Part shown: piece by piece, positions 25,528 through 34,962 of the stretch | Position numbering within the stretch: position 1 is the first letter of the stretch | How the letters are laid out: each line of letters begins with the position of its first letter | NCBI GenBank assembly: GCA_039821145.1 | Contig: JBCBOS010000025.1 | Coordinates: 65,391 to 129,390 of the forward strand | Source of the DNA: JBCCSZ01 sp039821145 | GTDB taxonomy: Bacteria > Bacteroidota > Bacteroidia > Chitinophagales > Saprospiraceae | Direction: 5' to 3' | DNA: 64,000 nucleotides | Translations under genes and position numbers: made by a program | Notes under the pieces: generated by a model | What the model saw: only the letters and a program-made list of their open reading frames with translations | Database searches by the model: none | What the model was told of the DNA's origin: nothing

Positions 25528-28407
25528 TCACAACATTTCTGCCCGCATCTTCGCCTGGGCCTGAATGGGCTCCTCTTCTTGCTCTGATTCCCGGAGCGGG
25601 AAACTTCCCAAAGCATCGTAGATGACCGTATGGATGCGTTGTCGGACCTGTTTGCGGAACAAGGTTTTGTTGTATGGATCGGGATGGACCCGGTTGGACA
25701 AAAAGATGTAGATCAATTCTTCGGTGGGATCAACCCATACGCAGGTACCCGTGTAGCCCGTGTGGCCATAGGTCTGTTTGGAGGCGCGTTTGGAATAAGA
25801 CGGCCGCCGTTTCTTGCCCGGTTTGTCAAAACCCAAGCCCCGATGGCTTCTGCTGTGTTGGCTGGAGGTAAAAAAGTCAATCACCTGCTCGGACAAGAGG
25901 GTATCGCCTCCGTAATGCCCCCCATTGAGCAACAATTGCATCAAGATGGCCAGGTCGTTGGCATTGGAAAACAGACCGGCATTGCCACTGACGCCACCCA
26001 ATAGGGCCGCAGTCTCATCGTGCGGATGGCCTTGCAACAATTGCTTGCGCCAGCGTTGGTCCTGGGCTGTGGGAACAATCTGTCGCTTGTCGAATTCCTG
26101 GAGTGGGCGGAAGGCCGTGTGGCGGAGGTGGAGTGGGTTGTAAAAACTCGCCTCGCACAAGTCATCCAAGGGTTTTTCCAGCTCTGATTCAATCAGCTTT
26201 TGTATCAAGTTGAAATTGACATCGCTGTAGCGATAGGTTTTTTGCCGACGGGGCTTCAAATCGTACACCTCCTGCCACATGCTGTCGATGTAGCGATTGT
26301 TGAGGTACATGGAATCAGCCACCTGGATGACATAAGGCATCTTGCGCTCCTTCGAAAAGCACTCCTCCCACTCGGGCATGCTGTCCCGCATCATGATCAA
26401 GGGAGCGATGGGCATGTTGGGCTGTAGGCCGGAGGTGTGGGTCAACAAATTTTTGAATCGGAGCCTGCGAATGGCAGAATCATCCCCACACATGATGTAT
26501 TTGTTGAGGGGATCACTCAATTTGAAGCCATCGTCATCGTACAGCTTCATCGACATCAGGGTCGTAGCGGCAATTTTGGTAATGGAGGCCAGGTCGTACA
26601 AATCGTCCTGTCGCACCCTCCTCTTTTTTCGATAGGTATGGTGGCCAAATGCCTTCGAATAGATGATCTTCCCGTTTTTGGCAACCAAGACCTGCCCTCC
26701 GGGCGTTGCACCGTCTGAAATGGCGGAGTTGAAAATCGCGTCGATCCCCACCAATTTATAGGAGGAAATGCCCACTTCCTCTGGCATGGCGTATTTCAAG
26801 CGGGTGATGGGTCGCAGAATGGGCTGATGGGCGGGCAAGCGGTCCGACAAGGCCAAGGGCAAACTCCCCGGAGCCTGCAGGGCACCAAAGACCAATTGGG
26901 CTGCCAAAGAGGCATTGATGGCATTGTATTCAAAGAGCTGTACAAGTGCGATTTGCTCTCCGAAATGCAATAGATTGCCCGGATCACCGAAGTTGACAAT
27001 GGCCACATCTGTCTCACGCCCCCACTGATTGAGCTGAGCAAGGAAGGCGGAATCTCTTTGGGCATCCAAGGTCACATCTTGCAAGCAAACGAGCAGGCTT
27101 TGTTGTTTCAGGCGCCGGATGTTGGGCAAAGTCAAATCAGCTGTTTGGTGCTTTTGATAGTCGGCATATGCCTGGAAGCGATTCTCGAAGACCCGACTGC
27201 TGGCTCCGGCGGGAAATAAAAGATGAAATTTGCGACGGTTCAAGTCTCTAAACGGAAGCAAATCCCTCGGATTTTGTGCCAATACCAAGGCCTTTTCGTA
27301 CAGCTGCTGAACCAGAAGGGCATCTCCCGAGGGTCGAAACAACTCCTTGGATGCTTCGGCCCAATCTGCCTCCACGGGCGGTAGCTGACGCATCCACAGC
27401 TTGGCTTTGAGGATCTTTCGCACTTTTTGATCCAACAAAAAAGGAGTCAGCACCCCATTGTTGTACAAAGTCATCAGGGTCAAGCGCCAATCGGAAGGCA
27501 AGAGGCTGTCGACCACAAACAGATCAATTCCATCCAACAATTTGGCCTCCAGCTCAGCGGGCCGGGAAATCTCGCTCAACAGCAAGCCCTGGTATTCCAA
27601 TCGTTCTTTGAGGGCCTGCCTCAGCAACAGTGGAGAAGAAGGTGTCTCCTCCTTCTTGGGAGAACGAACCAGGAGGCCCGACAAACCATTGAAGGACAAA
27701 TTGAGAAAGGGATGAAGGAGTTGGCGACTTTGGGCCGATGTATCTTTCAGGATGGCCGTGGAAAGGGTAAACAAACTGGCTGCAGCGAGAATTCTCCGAC
27801 TTTGGAGGGCTTCGAGCCGCTTGCTGGACTGGTGCAGAATCTCTTCCGGATCGCTTTCAAAGGCAGTTGGATGAAACAATCCTTCCCGATCGACCAAGGG
27901 CTGAACATCGGGGCCCAATGCCAGATTGATGCCCAGCAGCTCACATTGTTGCAAATACCTCTGTTCGAGGCGGGCCGAAAGGGAATCACTGTGGATGGCA
28001 CTGATGCTCGCTGGACTGGGAAAAGGCTCTAGGTCCGAAAACTGATTGTTTAAACTGAGCAATTGATTGGTCAAAAAGAAGGGGGGCAGCAGAGGAGCAG
28101 CGCGTCGCAAGCTGTCTCTGATCCATACAAAAGTGTCCAGCGGCAACTGTTCCAGCAAAACCCCACCCAAACGCCCGGCGGCATTTTCTTCCAGGAGTGC
28201 TTGTAGAATGGCCGCATCTGGCGCTGAGGATTTGTAAGCGATCAATTGCCCAATCTTTTCCTCCAAGGTCATTTGTCCCAATAGAGAATCCACCTTTTGA
28301 TCGGATACTTTGAGGAAGGGAACATGCACCAATTCGGGCTGCTCTGCCGTGCGACCACAACAGCAGATCAAAAGGGGAAGCAGCCAAAAAAGCACAAACC
28401 TATGCAT
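25528..28407 (-). CDS. GH3-like domain fused to serine beta-lactamase-type hydrolase; GH3 half apparently inactive
   Basis: 959 aa lipoprotein-like product (LLICCC at 13-17). Residues 35-350 follow the beta-N-acetylglucosaminidase (GH3/NagZ) plan (VDSLLGQMTLEEKIGQL at the start), but the expected KHFPGHG segment is replaced by AAASLFTLSTAI and the nucleophile Asp position reads LLLSEIS (Glu279). After a second GH3-type domain the class C beta-lactamase/DD-peptidase part starts near 565 and is intact: Ser608-I-T-Lys611, Tyr727-S-D, His882-T-Gly884. Bacteroidota commonly fuse GH3 with this hydrolase for peptidoglycan turnover. Here the serine hydrolase is probably the only active centre and the GH3 part may bind glycan. 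Periplasmic or outer membrane. Confidence 0.85.
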   Translation of the reverse strand: MHRFVLFWLLPLLICCCGRTAEQPELVHVPFLKVSDQKVDSLLGQMTLEEKIGQLIAYKSSAPDAAILQALLEENAAGRLGGVLLEQLPLDTFVWIRDSLRRAAPLLPPFFLTNQLLSLNNQFSDLEPFPSPASISAIHSDSLSARLEQRYLQQCELLGINLALGPDVQPLVDREGLFHPTAFESDPEEILHQSSKRLEALQSRRILAAASLFTLSTAILKDTSAQSRQLLHPFLNLSFNGLSGLLVRSPKKEETPSSPLLLRQALKERLEYQGLLLSEISRPAELEAKLLDGIDLFVVDSLLPSDWRLTLMTLYNNGVLTPFLLDQKVRKILKAKLWMRQLPPVEADWAEASKELFRPSGDALLVQQLYEKALVLAQNPRDLLPFRDLNRRKFHLLFPAGASSRVFENRFQAYADYQKHQTADLTLPNIRRLKQQSLLVCLQDVTLDAQRDSAFLAQLNQWGRETDVAIVNFGDPGNLLHFGEQIALVQLFEYNAINASLAAQLVFGALQAPGSLPLALSDRLPAHQPILRPITRLKYAMPEEVGISSYKLVGIDAIFNSAISDGATPGGQVLVAKNGKIIYSKAFGHHTYRKKRRVRQDDLYDLASITKIAATTLMSMKLYDDDGFKLSDPLNKYIMCGDDSAIRRLRFKNLLTHTSGLQPNMPIAPLIMMRDSMPEWEECFSKERKMPYVIQVADSMYLNNRYIDSMWQEVYDLKPRRQKTYRYSDVNFNLIQKLIESELEKPLDDLCEASFYNPLHLRHTAFRPLQEFDKRQIVPTAQDQRWRKQLLQGHPHDETAALLGGVSGNAGLFSNANDLAILMQLLLNGGHYGGDTLLSEQVIDFFTSSQHSRSHRGLGFDKPGKKRRPSYSKRASKQTYGHTGYTGTCVWVDPTEELIYIFLSNRVHPDPYNKTLFRKQVRQRIHTVIYDALGSFPLRESEQEEEPIQAQAKMRAEML

Positions 28408-28906
28408 GGGACTTCATTTTTTTATCAAATCCATTTGATGCCAATGGAAGACCAAGTGGAACCTGCCTACGCGCTGGAAACAAATCAAGGCATGCCACAG
28501 CGCAGTCAAGTAAGCATCCAAAGTGGATCGTCTTATTCGCTTTGAGGACAATGGGTCAAGAGACGGAAAACATCCTGTTGGCAATTCCATCTGACAACTT
28601 CTCACTGATAAATGATTGTGTAGAAACTACCTTTGCCTGGTCATTGTGCCAATGAGTCAGACGCTAAAATATTTACAAGAGAATAATATACGGTGTTGCT
28701 AGGATGATGCCAGTGAAAACAATGACAACTGATGCATAAGATACAATCTTATAAGGGGAATCTCAATACGTTTCGTTTCAAAAATGTGTTGTTATGAGAC
28801 ATAATCCATAGATTTTCGAAAAAAGTAAAAAAAATTTGCTTTGGGCTGTATCTTTTTGTGTCTCTCGCATTATGTATTTGAAACGGTCTTTATGGCGATT
28901 AGCTGA

Positions 28907-28959
28907 TAGCCTATAATTCCACAGTCGGATTTTCAAGTCTGACTGTGGATTGTAGGCTA
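28907..28959. other. Long stable hairpin in the spacer before the sigma-factor gene
   Basis: Arms 28907-28926 and 28941-28959 pair over 19 positions with one G-U-type mismatch and one bulged T; the loop is 14 nt. No T-tract on either side, so it is not a standard terminator. It ends 56 nt before the ATG at 29015 and could lie in that gene's leader. The rest of the 607-bp gap 28408-29014 shows nothing I recognise. Confidence 0.55.
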
Positions 28960-29014
28960 CTTTCAATGAAAAATCACTGAGTGAAGCATACTTACCTCGT
29001 TAAAAAAACGACAG

Positions 29015-29659
29015 ATGTACACAAACTTACAAATAAGTCGTACTCTTGTAAAAAATAACCAGGCGAGAATGGATTCATCCCGAAAGACGGTTTCCAAAGA
29101 AGCGATGCAGGAAGAGTGGTTGGTCATTCAGGCAGCTAAGAAGAACCCTGCACAGTTTCGTCCGCTGTACAATCGATACTACGAAAATATATTCTCCTTT
29201 ATCTTTCGCCGCACGGCTAATGAAACGCTGACGGCAGAGCTTGTCTCCAATGTCTTCCTAAAAGCCCTTCAGCGACTTTCCTCTTACGAATTTAAAGGAG
29301 TGCCATTTTCGGCGTGGCTTTTCCGAATCGCGTCCAATGAGGTCGCCCAGTATTTTCGGAATTCCCAAAAACATCGGATTGTCAGTGTCGATGAGTCGCA
29401 TTTTGCGGACATGATTGAGGAAATGGAAGAACGCGACCATCCCAACTATCGTCAAGCGATGATACATGCATTGGATGAGTTGAAAGAAGAGGAAATACAG
29501 CTGATAGAAATGCGTTTTTTCGAAATTCGCCCCTTCAAGGAGATTGCAGGGATACTCGAAATCACCGAAAGCAACGCAAAAATCAAAACTTATCGGCTAT
29601 TGGATAAACTGAGAAAAATCATACTAAAAAATAGCGAACAGGGGCAGGCAAGACCCTAA
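29015..29659 (+). CDS. ECF-type RNA polymerase sigma factor
   Basis: 214 aa, or 196 if translation starts at the second ATG (29069). Region 2: FRPLYNRYYENIFSFIFRRTANETLTAELVSNVFLKAL..., then VPFSAWLFRIASNEVAQYFRNSQK (2.3/2.4-like). Region 4: LDELKEEEIQLIEMRFFEIRPFKEIAGILEITESNAKIKTYRLLDKLRK, the sigma4 helix-turn-helix. The size and lack of regions 1 and 3 place it in the extracytoplasmic-function group. The next gene, 40 nt downstream, encodes a single-pass membrane protein and is the likely partner or anti-sigma factor. Regulated genes are unknown. Confidence 0.9.
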   Translation: MYTNLQISRTLVKNNQARMDSSRKTVSKEAMQEEWLVIQAAKKNPAQFRPLYNRYYENIFSFIFRRTANETLTAELVSNVFLKALQRLSSYEFKGVPFSAWLFRIASNEVAQYFRNSQKHRIVSVDESHFADMIEEMEERDHPNYRQAMIHALDELKEEEIQLIEMRFFEIRPFKEIAGILEITESNAKIKTYRLLDKLRKIILKNSEQGQARP

Positions 29660-29699
29660 ACTGGCCAGCCTGCATCACCGGTTTCAAAACAGCTGAATC

Positions 29700-31421
29700 A
29701 TGAAGCTGAAGAATTACAATTTCGATCTTTCTCCCCAGGAGCTCTCCTCCGAGCAGATCAATCGACACAAGGACTTCGATGCCTTGATGGGTCGCTTGGA
29801 GGAAAGTTCACCCAAAGCCGCCAGGCTCCCCCGCAGGATGTTGTTCTACATCTCTGGTGCTGTCGCGGCCGCTTTGATCGGATTCTTCGTCTACTCCAAT
29901 TTTTCCAACGCAAGCAGTTATTACGAAGACTCTCGTCAGTACTTCGCCAGCCAACCTTACATCAATCCACCACAGCTCAACGTCTCTCCTCAGTACTACA
30001 GCCATACCTTCCAAGCAGAAAAAGGAACCATTCACCGCCTGGAAAGTGGCTCACAACTGGACATTCCCGCCTCTGCCTTCATCGATGGCCAAGGCCAAAT
30101 CGTTCGAGGCCAGGTGGCTGTCAAATACAGAGAATTTCACGATTATGTCGACTTCTTTCTCTCAGGCATCCCCATGGAGTACGATTCTGCGGGGGTTCAA
30201 TACCTGATGGAGTCTGTGGGCATGATTGAGATATATGCCGAGAAAGACGGCAGCAGAATCAACGTGGCTCCTGGCAAGGACATCAAAGTTGCTTTGGTAT
30301 CTGAAATCAACATCCCACTGGCTGAGGCCGATCGCAAACCCAACTACAATGTTTATCTGTTGGATGTCGACCAGCGCAATTGGGCCTACAAAGGAATAGA
30401 CAAGGTAGAAGTATTGTCGGAAGAGCGCCCGACCAACATGGGACCAGAGGATGTCATGCAACAAAAGCTGCAGCGAAAGCTGAAAAGCATCGAGCAGACA
30501 GCCAAGCAAAAACTGGCTGCTGTGGAAGCAGAATGGCCAACATTGGTTCCCCCGGTCAAACCAGAGCGAGCCAACGAAGACGATCCCGTTTTCAGCTTCA
30601 ATTTCACAGACAAAAGCGCTGGTTCTCAGGAACTGGCCGATCAGTATGCCAACACCATGTGGCAGCTCAATCCAGATAAAAACCCCAATTTCAATAGAGG
30701 AGCCGCTGCCAACATCGATTGGGAAGACATGAAGTTGCGCGCCTTGCCTGCAGGTGATTTTGAATTGACCCTGATCCACAGCAGCAACCAGATGAAATTG
30801 ATTGTCAATCCTGTTTTGACAGGGGAAGACTTCAACAAGGCCATGCGCCAATACAACGAACAGCTGCAGCAATACCAGCAACAATTGCAGGAAAGAGCAG
30901 CAGCAATGAAAGCGCCAAAGGACAAAATAGAGCAAGAGGCAGCACAAGCTCGTCTCAACGCCCGCCAGGAATACGAAACAGAGTTGGCTTCCTATAAGGG
31001 CAGTCAAGAGGCTCCGTCCGCTCAGATGGTCCGACGCAAGATTCTCAATAAGTTCACAGCCAATAGCTTCGGCATCTGGAACTGTGATCGTCCTTCTTTG
31101 CAACAGTTGGAAACTGTAAAAGGTGAGTTCGTCGATACCAAAAAGAAAAGCAGTTACTTGGAAAATACCGCTTATCTGGTCGACAAGTCACGCAATACAG
31201 TCTGCCGATTCTACACTGGCAAAGGAGTAGAAGTCTCCTTCAACCAACAGGCAGAAAACTTGCTCTGGCTGGTGACGGCAGACAACCAGATCGCTGTCAT
31301 GCGCCCAGAAGAGTTCAAACGGATCAGCAAGAGCAGTGAAAGTTATGCGACTTTCATCATGAATGTGGTCAATCAAGACATCCGGTCGGAAGAAGATGTG
31401 CGGTCCATCCTGGAATTTTAA
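29700..31421 (+). CDS. Single-pass membrane protein, putative sigma-factor partner
   Basis: 573 aa. Residues 1-45 are charged and probably cytoplasmic; one helix (MLFYISGAVAAALIGFFVY) spans about 47-65; the remaining 500 residues should be periplasmic. The domain after the helix (about 95-215) has GSQLDIPASAFIDGQGQIVRGQVAVKYREFHD, which resembles beta-rich surface domains in Bacteroidota. A Gln-rich coiled coil (about 375-440) and a C-terminal domain with two Cys (WNCDRP, NTVCRFY) follow. The topology and operon position fit an anti-sigma or sensor role, but the cytoplasmic part is shorter than a classical anti-sigma domain, so this is inference. Followed by a strong terminator. Confidence 0.65.
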   Translation: MKLKNYNFDLSPQELSSEQINRHKDFDALMGRLEESSPKAARLPRRMLFYISGAVAAALIGFFVYSNFSNASSYYEDSRQYFASQPYINPPQLNVSPQYYSHTFQAEKGTIHRLESGSQLDIPASAFIDGQGQIVRGQVAVKYREFHDYVDFFLSGIPMEYDSAGVQYLMESVGMIEIYAEKDGSRINVAPGKDIKVALVSEINIPLAEADRKPNYNVYLLDVDQRNWAYKGIDKVEVLSEERPTNMGPEDVMQQKLQRKLKSIEQTAKQKLAAVEAEWPTLVPPVKPERANEDDPVFSFNFTDKSAGSQELADQYANTMWQLNPDKNPNFNRGAAANIDWEDMKLRALPAGDFELTLIHSSNQMKLIVNPVLTGEDFNKAMRQYNEQLQQYQQQLQERAAAMKAPKDKIEQEAAQARLNARQEYETELASYKGSQEAPSAQMVRRKILNKFTANSFGIWNCDRPSLQQLETVKGEFVDTKKKSSYLENTAYLVDKSRNTVCRFYTGKGVEVSFNQQAENLLWLVTADNQIAVMRPEEFKRISKSSESYATFIMNVVNQDIRSEEDVRSILEF

Positions 31422-31483
31422 ACGAGACAATAACCTATTAACTAAACGATATACTCAATAGTAAGTTTCCTTTCTCTCATCCG

Positions 31484-31514
31484 TTCCTATGCCGTTGGCA
31501 TAGGAATTTTTTTT
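31484..31514 (+). terminator. Rho-independent terminator of the sigma-factor operon
   Basis: Perfect 10-bp stem TTCCTATGCC (31484-31493) / GGCATAGGAA (31497-31506), GTT loop, then eight T. Confidence 0.95.
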
Positions 31515-31540
31515 GTCCCCTCTCCTACCTGGTTCAGCAC

Positions 31541-31576
31541 AAAAAAATCCGATCAGTCGGAATCGCCTGATCGGAT
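31541..31576 (-). terminator. Minus-strand terminator with no convincing gene upstream of it
   Basis: Perfect 10-bp stem (31547-31556 with 31567-31576, ATCCGATCAG) and, on the minus strand only, a U6 tract (the A run 31541-31546). The transcript it ends must come from 31577-31986. A 70-codon minus-strand frame (31765 to 31553) stops inside this stem, but its sequence is not protein-like enough to call. Confidence 0.75.
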
Positions 31577-31986
31577 GAATGTGGCTATACGCTGCAACTC
31601 TTTGACGAATTGCTCAGAGCTACAGCCTGCAGCCGGTAGTTTCACTAGCTTTACAATTGATGTTGTCAGCACTGCTGACCGGTATAGGAATCCGGTCCAT
31701 CGCCCGGAAAAAACCTCTTTCTTGCGGACCAAGTCGTTCAAAAAGATTGGTTTCCATGGACGCATTTTTCACCAAAAAGCGGCTCTTTTTCTTGCGTCTA
31801 GAATAAAAGTAAAGCTATTCCTCCTCAGATGTTGGCCCGATGTACGAAGCGGGGGCTTCCCAGTACCAAAACCAAATGCCAGTGTACCGATGCATTTGGC
31901 AGCCCAACACAAAGCCCAATTCCTCGCATCAGCAGTCGGAGAATCTTATCTTACGGCCACATTGTCCTAGCCCGAATCGATTCAAG
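31577..31986. other. Intergenic; possible small minus-strand transcript
   Basis: No confident gene. On the minus strand this is where a transcript ending at the 31541-31576 terminator must originate, a small RNA or a 70-aa peptide. A separate 8-bp hairpin CCAAATGC/GCATTTGG occurs near 31870-31900 in the leader of the kinase gene. The kinase promoter should also lie here but no clear boxes were found. Confidence 0.35.
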
Positions 31987-34953
31987 ATGTCTCAATCACT
32001 CAATGCAATACAAAAATACCGCCTGGTACTCCTTGGCCTGGTCTGCCTACTGAAGCTCTCAACGCTTTGGGCCCAAAGACCAGGTTGGTGGCACATCACC
32101 GACGAAGATGGCCTGCCGGGACAAACCATCTACAATGGCTTGCAAGACAAGGATGGGTTCATCTGGTTGGGGACAAACAATGGACTTTGCCGATTTGATG
32201 GCAGAGAATTTACCGTCTACAGTGCTCCTTCCATGGCCGACCAAGAAATCCTCCGGATGAGCATCGGTCCAAGGGGGCGCCTTTGGTTCATCAACCTTGC
32301 CAGACAGCTTTTTTACCTGGAAGGGGACAGCATTCACAGGCTCGACCAAGAGGGCTTTTCAGAAAATATCCAAATCTTGCACCACTGGTTCGATGACGAC
32401 AAATTGTGGACCCAGACCAGCAACAAGGGCATCCTCATCATGTCCAGGCTGCACCTTCCCCCAAACGGTCCTCCCATACTGGAAAAGGTGATCAAATTGG
32501 ATCGACTGTTGAAAAAAAGGAATAAAATGATCTCCCTCGCCCCAAAGCAATTCATCAGCACGGGAGATACAAGTCTCCAACTCAGTATTGTCGATGACAT
32601 CATTGGAATCGATGTCTTCACGGAGGATTCCTACCACTTCCACCAAGTTGACATTTCGAAGCAGTCAATAGACCGGAAGGATTTCCACTTACTGAAACCC
32701 TTTCTCCCTTTATTGACCCACAACTATTCACACCTTTATTTGATCAATGAACAGGGGGGCATTCAGTCAATCGCCAATCCCCGAGGGCGCAAATGGGGCG
32801 ACATCTTAACCATCAATAGAGAAAAATGGATGATCGACTCAAAAGAAGGCATTTACGTCTTCAAACAAGGCCATCAACTGAGCAGCCGATTTCAGTCACT
32901 CAACATCAATTATGCCTTTGAAGATCGGGAAAACAATACGTGGCTCTGCACAGACAATGACGGCATCTACATGATTCTCTCTCCCAACATCCGCTACCAC
33001 AACAAATCGACTGAAGGCCTTCCAGGACAGTCGGTACACAGCATTCTAGATGCAGGCGATGAGGTATTCATCGGCCAAGACTACAGTTGGCTGACTTCTT
33101 TTGTCGACGGCAACCCGAGCCGCAGCCTGGAACTCCCCGTCGGCAACAGCATTCGAAGCATTGTCAAAACCAAAGAGGATAAACTCGTCATTGGGACCGA
33201 TTATTCCTTGGCACAAATTGACCTACGCGATCTGTCGGTCCTCCCCTCTCCGCTCGTTGTTTCGGCGCCGAAGGAATTGATTCTGGACAAGAAAGGAAAC
33301 ATCATTGTGGCCAGCTCAGCCGGTGTCTATACATTGTGGAAGGAGGACCTCCCAAAACTCCATCAGCAAAAAGAAAGCCGTCACCGGATCGCAATGGAGC
33401 GCAGCTATGCATTGGCAGCAGATGCTCAAAACCGCATTTGGGTCGGATCGATACATGGTTTGTACTACATGGAAAACCACAAACAGATGATCCCTGTCCC
33501 CCTGGAAAGCTTGCCATTTTTGGTCAACATCACAGACTTGCTGGTGGCCCCCGACGGGTCATTGTGGGTGGCCACACATCAGCATGGGGTTTTGCAATTG
33601 GAAGGGACCAAAGTCGTGCAGCACTACACAGTCGATCAAGGGCTGTCCAGCAACAACTGTCGGGTCATTTACCTGGCCGGGGACCAGCTGTGGATCGGCA
33701 CCAACAAGGGAATCAACATGCTCAATACCCGCACCCAAGAACTCAAGGTCATCGATACCAAGTCGGGACTTCCCTCCAACGAGATCAACCAACTATTGGT
33801 CAAAGACGAAGAGGTATGGGCGGGTACGCCAGGTGGATTGGCCATTTTTCCCACATCAGAATTGGACGTACAGCCTCCTCCCCCTCCCATTTCCATCCAA
33901 AAACTGTTGGTCAACGGAGAGTCCATGCCGACAGAAAATGTTCAACTCAGCCATTTGCAAAACAACCTCAACATCCACTTTTTGGGGCTGGCCTACAAGT
34001 CAAAAGGAAAAGAGCAGTACAGGTACCGCCTCTTGGGATTGGATACGAGTTGGACATTTTCCAACAGTCGAGAGGTGACCTTTCACACCCTTCCTCCTGG
34101 CGTCTACAAATTTCAGGTACAGACCATCAACCACAAAGGTCTCAGAAGCATCGAAGCTGCCTCCTTGCCATTCACCATTCACCAAGCCTGGTGGCGCAAA
34201 GGTTGGTTCATCCTCTCCAGCGTACTTTTGCTGATGAGCATCAGTGGCTGGGTCATTTACTGGCGCCAAAAAAGCATTCGGAAGAAAGAAATGGCCGAAA
34301 ATCGACTCAAACAGAAGATCAACCGCCTGCGGGTTCAAGCCTTGCAAGCACAGATGAATCCACACTTTGTCTTCAATGCACTCAATGCCATCCAAAATTA
34401 CTTATTGACCAATGATACAGACAGGGCCGTCGAATACCTTTCCTACTTTGCCAAAATGATTGCCTTCATCTTTGAGTACTCTGGCCGCAAAAGCATCACC
34501 CTTGAGAAAGAATTGGAGTTTTTGGGCCACTACCTGAAGCTGGAGAAGTTGCGATTTGAAGACAAGGTCACCATTGATTTTGTAGTGGAAGACTCTTTGT
34601 TGAAGGACAAAGCCGATGTGTATCTTCCACCACTGTTGATCCAACCCATCGTAGAGAATGCATTCAAGCACGGTTTGTACCACAAATTGGAAAAGGGCAA
34701 ATTGAAAATTGAATTCGTTCCCTCCGATAAATCGCAGTTCAAATGTACCATAGAAGACGATGGCATTGGCCGGGAGGAAGCCGCCAGATTCAGTCATTTT
34801 CACCCCAAAGAGCGAGAATCGAGCAGCCTGAAAATCACCCTGGAAAGGCTGAATTTGTTGCACAATGCAAATCCCAAGGACTATTTTTGCGTTACAGATT
34901 TGAAGAATACCAAACAACAACCCATTGGCACCAGGGTAGAAATCTGGATATAA
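31987..34953 (+). CDS. LytS-type sensor histidine kinase with two-component propeller and Y_Y_Y domain
   Basis: 988 aa from the ATG at 31987 with a signal peptide or anchor (LVLLGLVCLLKLSTLWAQ). Residues 35-690 are a beta-propeller sensor with repeated DGFIWLGTNNGLCRFDG, NRIWVGSIHGLYYM and DGSLWVATHQHGV units, followed by a Y_Y_Y-like domain (YRYRLLGLDTSWTFSNSREVTFHTLPPGVYKFQV). One transmembrane helix follows (about 740-760). The kinase is of the His_kinase (LytS/YehU) type with QMNPHFVFNALNAIQNYL (phospho-acceptor His793) and an ATPase region LLIQPIVENAFKHG. The receiver partner starts 9 nt downstream. The signal is unknown. Confidence 0.92.
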   Translation: MSQSLNAIQKYRLVLLGLVCLLKLSTLWAQRPGWWHITDEDGLPGQTIYNGLQDKDGFIWLGTNNGLCRFDGREFTVYSAPSMADQEILRMSIGPRGRLWFINLARQLFYLEGDSIHRLDQEGFSENIQILHHWFDDDKLWTQTSNKGILIMSRLHLPPNGPPILEKVIKLDRLLKKRNKMISLAPKQFISTGDTSLQLSIVDDIIGIDVFTEDSYHFHQVDISKQSIDRKDFHLLKPFLPLLTHNYSHLYLINEQGGIQSIANPRGRKWGDILTINREKWMIDSKEGIYVFKQGHQLSSRFQSLNINYAFEDRENNTWLCTDNDGIYMILSPNIRYHNKSTEGLPGQSVHSILDAGDEVFIGQDYSWLTSFVDGNPSRSLELPVGNSIRSIVKTKEDKLVIGTDYSLAQIDLRDLSVLPSPLVVSAPKELILDKKGNIIVASSAGVYTLWKEDLPKLHQQKESRHRIAMERSYALAADAQNRIWVGSIHGLYYMENHKQMIPVPLESLPFLVNITDLLVAPDGSLWVATHQHGVLQLEGTKVVQHYTVDQGLSSNNCRVIYLAGDQLWIGTNKGINMLNTRTQELKVIDTKSGLPSNEINQLLVKDEEVWAGTPGGLAIFPTSELDVQPPPPPISIQKLLVNGESMPTENVQLSHLQNNLNIHFLGLAYKSKGKEQYRYRLLGLDTSWTFSNSREVTFHTLPPGVYKFQVQTINHKGLRSIEAASLPFTIHQAWWRKGWFILSSVLLLMSISGWVIYWRQKSIRKKEMAENRLKQKINRLRVQALQAQMNPHFVFNALNAIQNYLLTNDTDRAVEYLSYFAKMIAFIFEYSGRKSITLEKELEFLGHYLKLEKLRFEDKVTIDFVVEDSLLKDKADVYLPPLLIQPIVENAFKHGLYHKLEKGKLKIEFVPSDKSQFKCTIEDDGIGREEAARFSHFHPKERESSSLKITLERLNLLHNANPKDYFCVTDLKNTKQQPIGTRVEIWI

Positions 34954-34962
34954 ACCAAACAA

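Noticed and set aside
31553..31765. 70-codon minus-strand frame ending in a terminator stem
   Set aside because: Not called as a gene because the sequence shows no family features; kept only as one explanation of the orphan terminator.
31577..31986. Possible RNase P RNA, tmRNA, SRP RNA or tRNA
   Set aside because: None of the conserved cores of these RNAs could be found on either strand here or elsewhere in the window.
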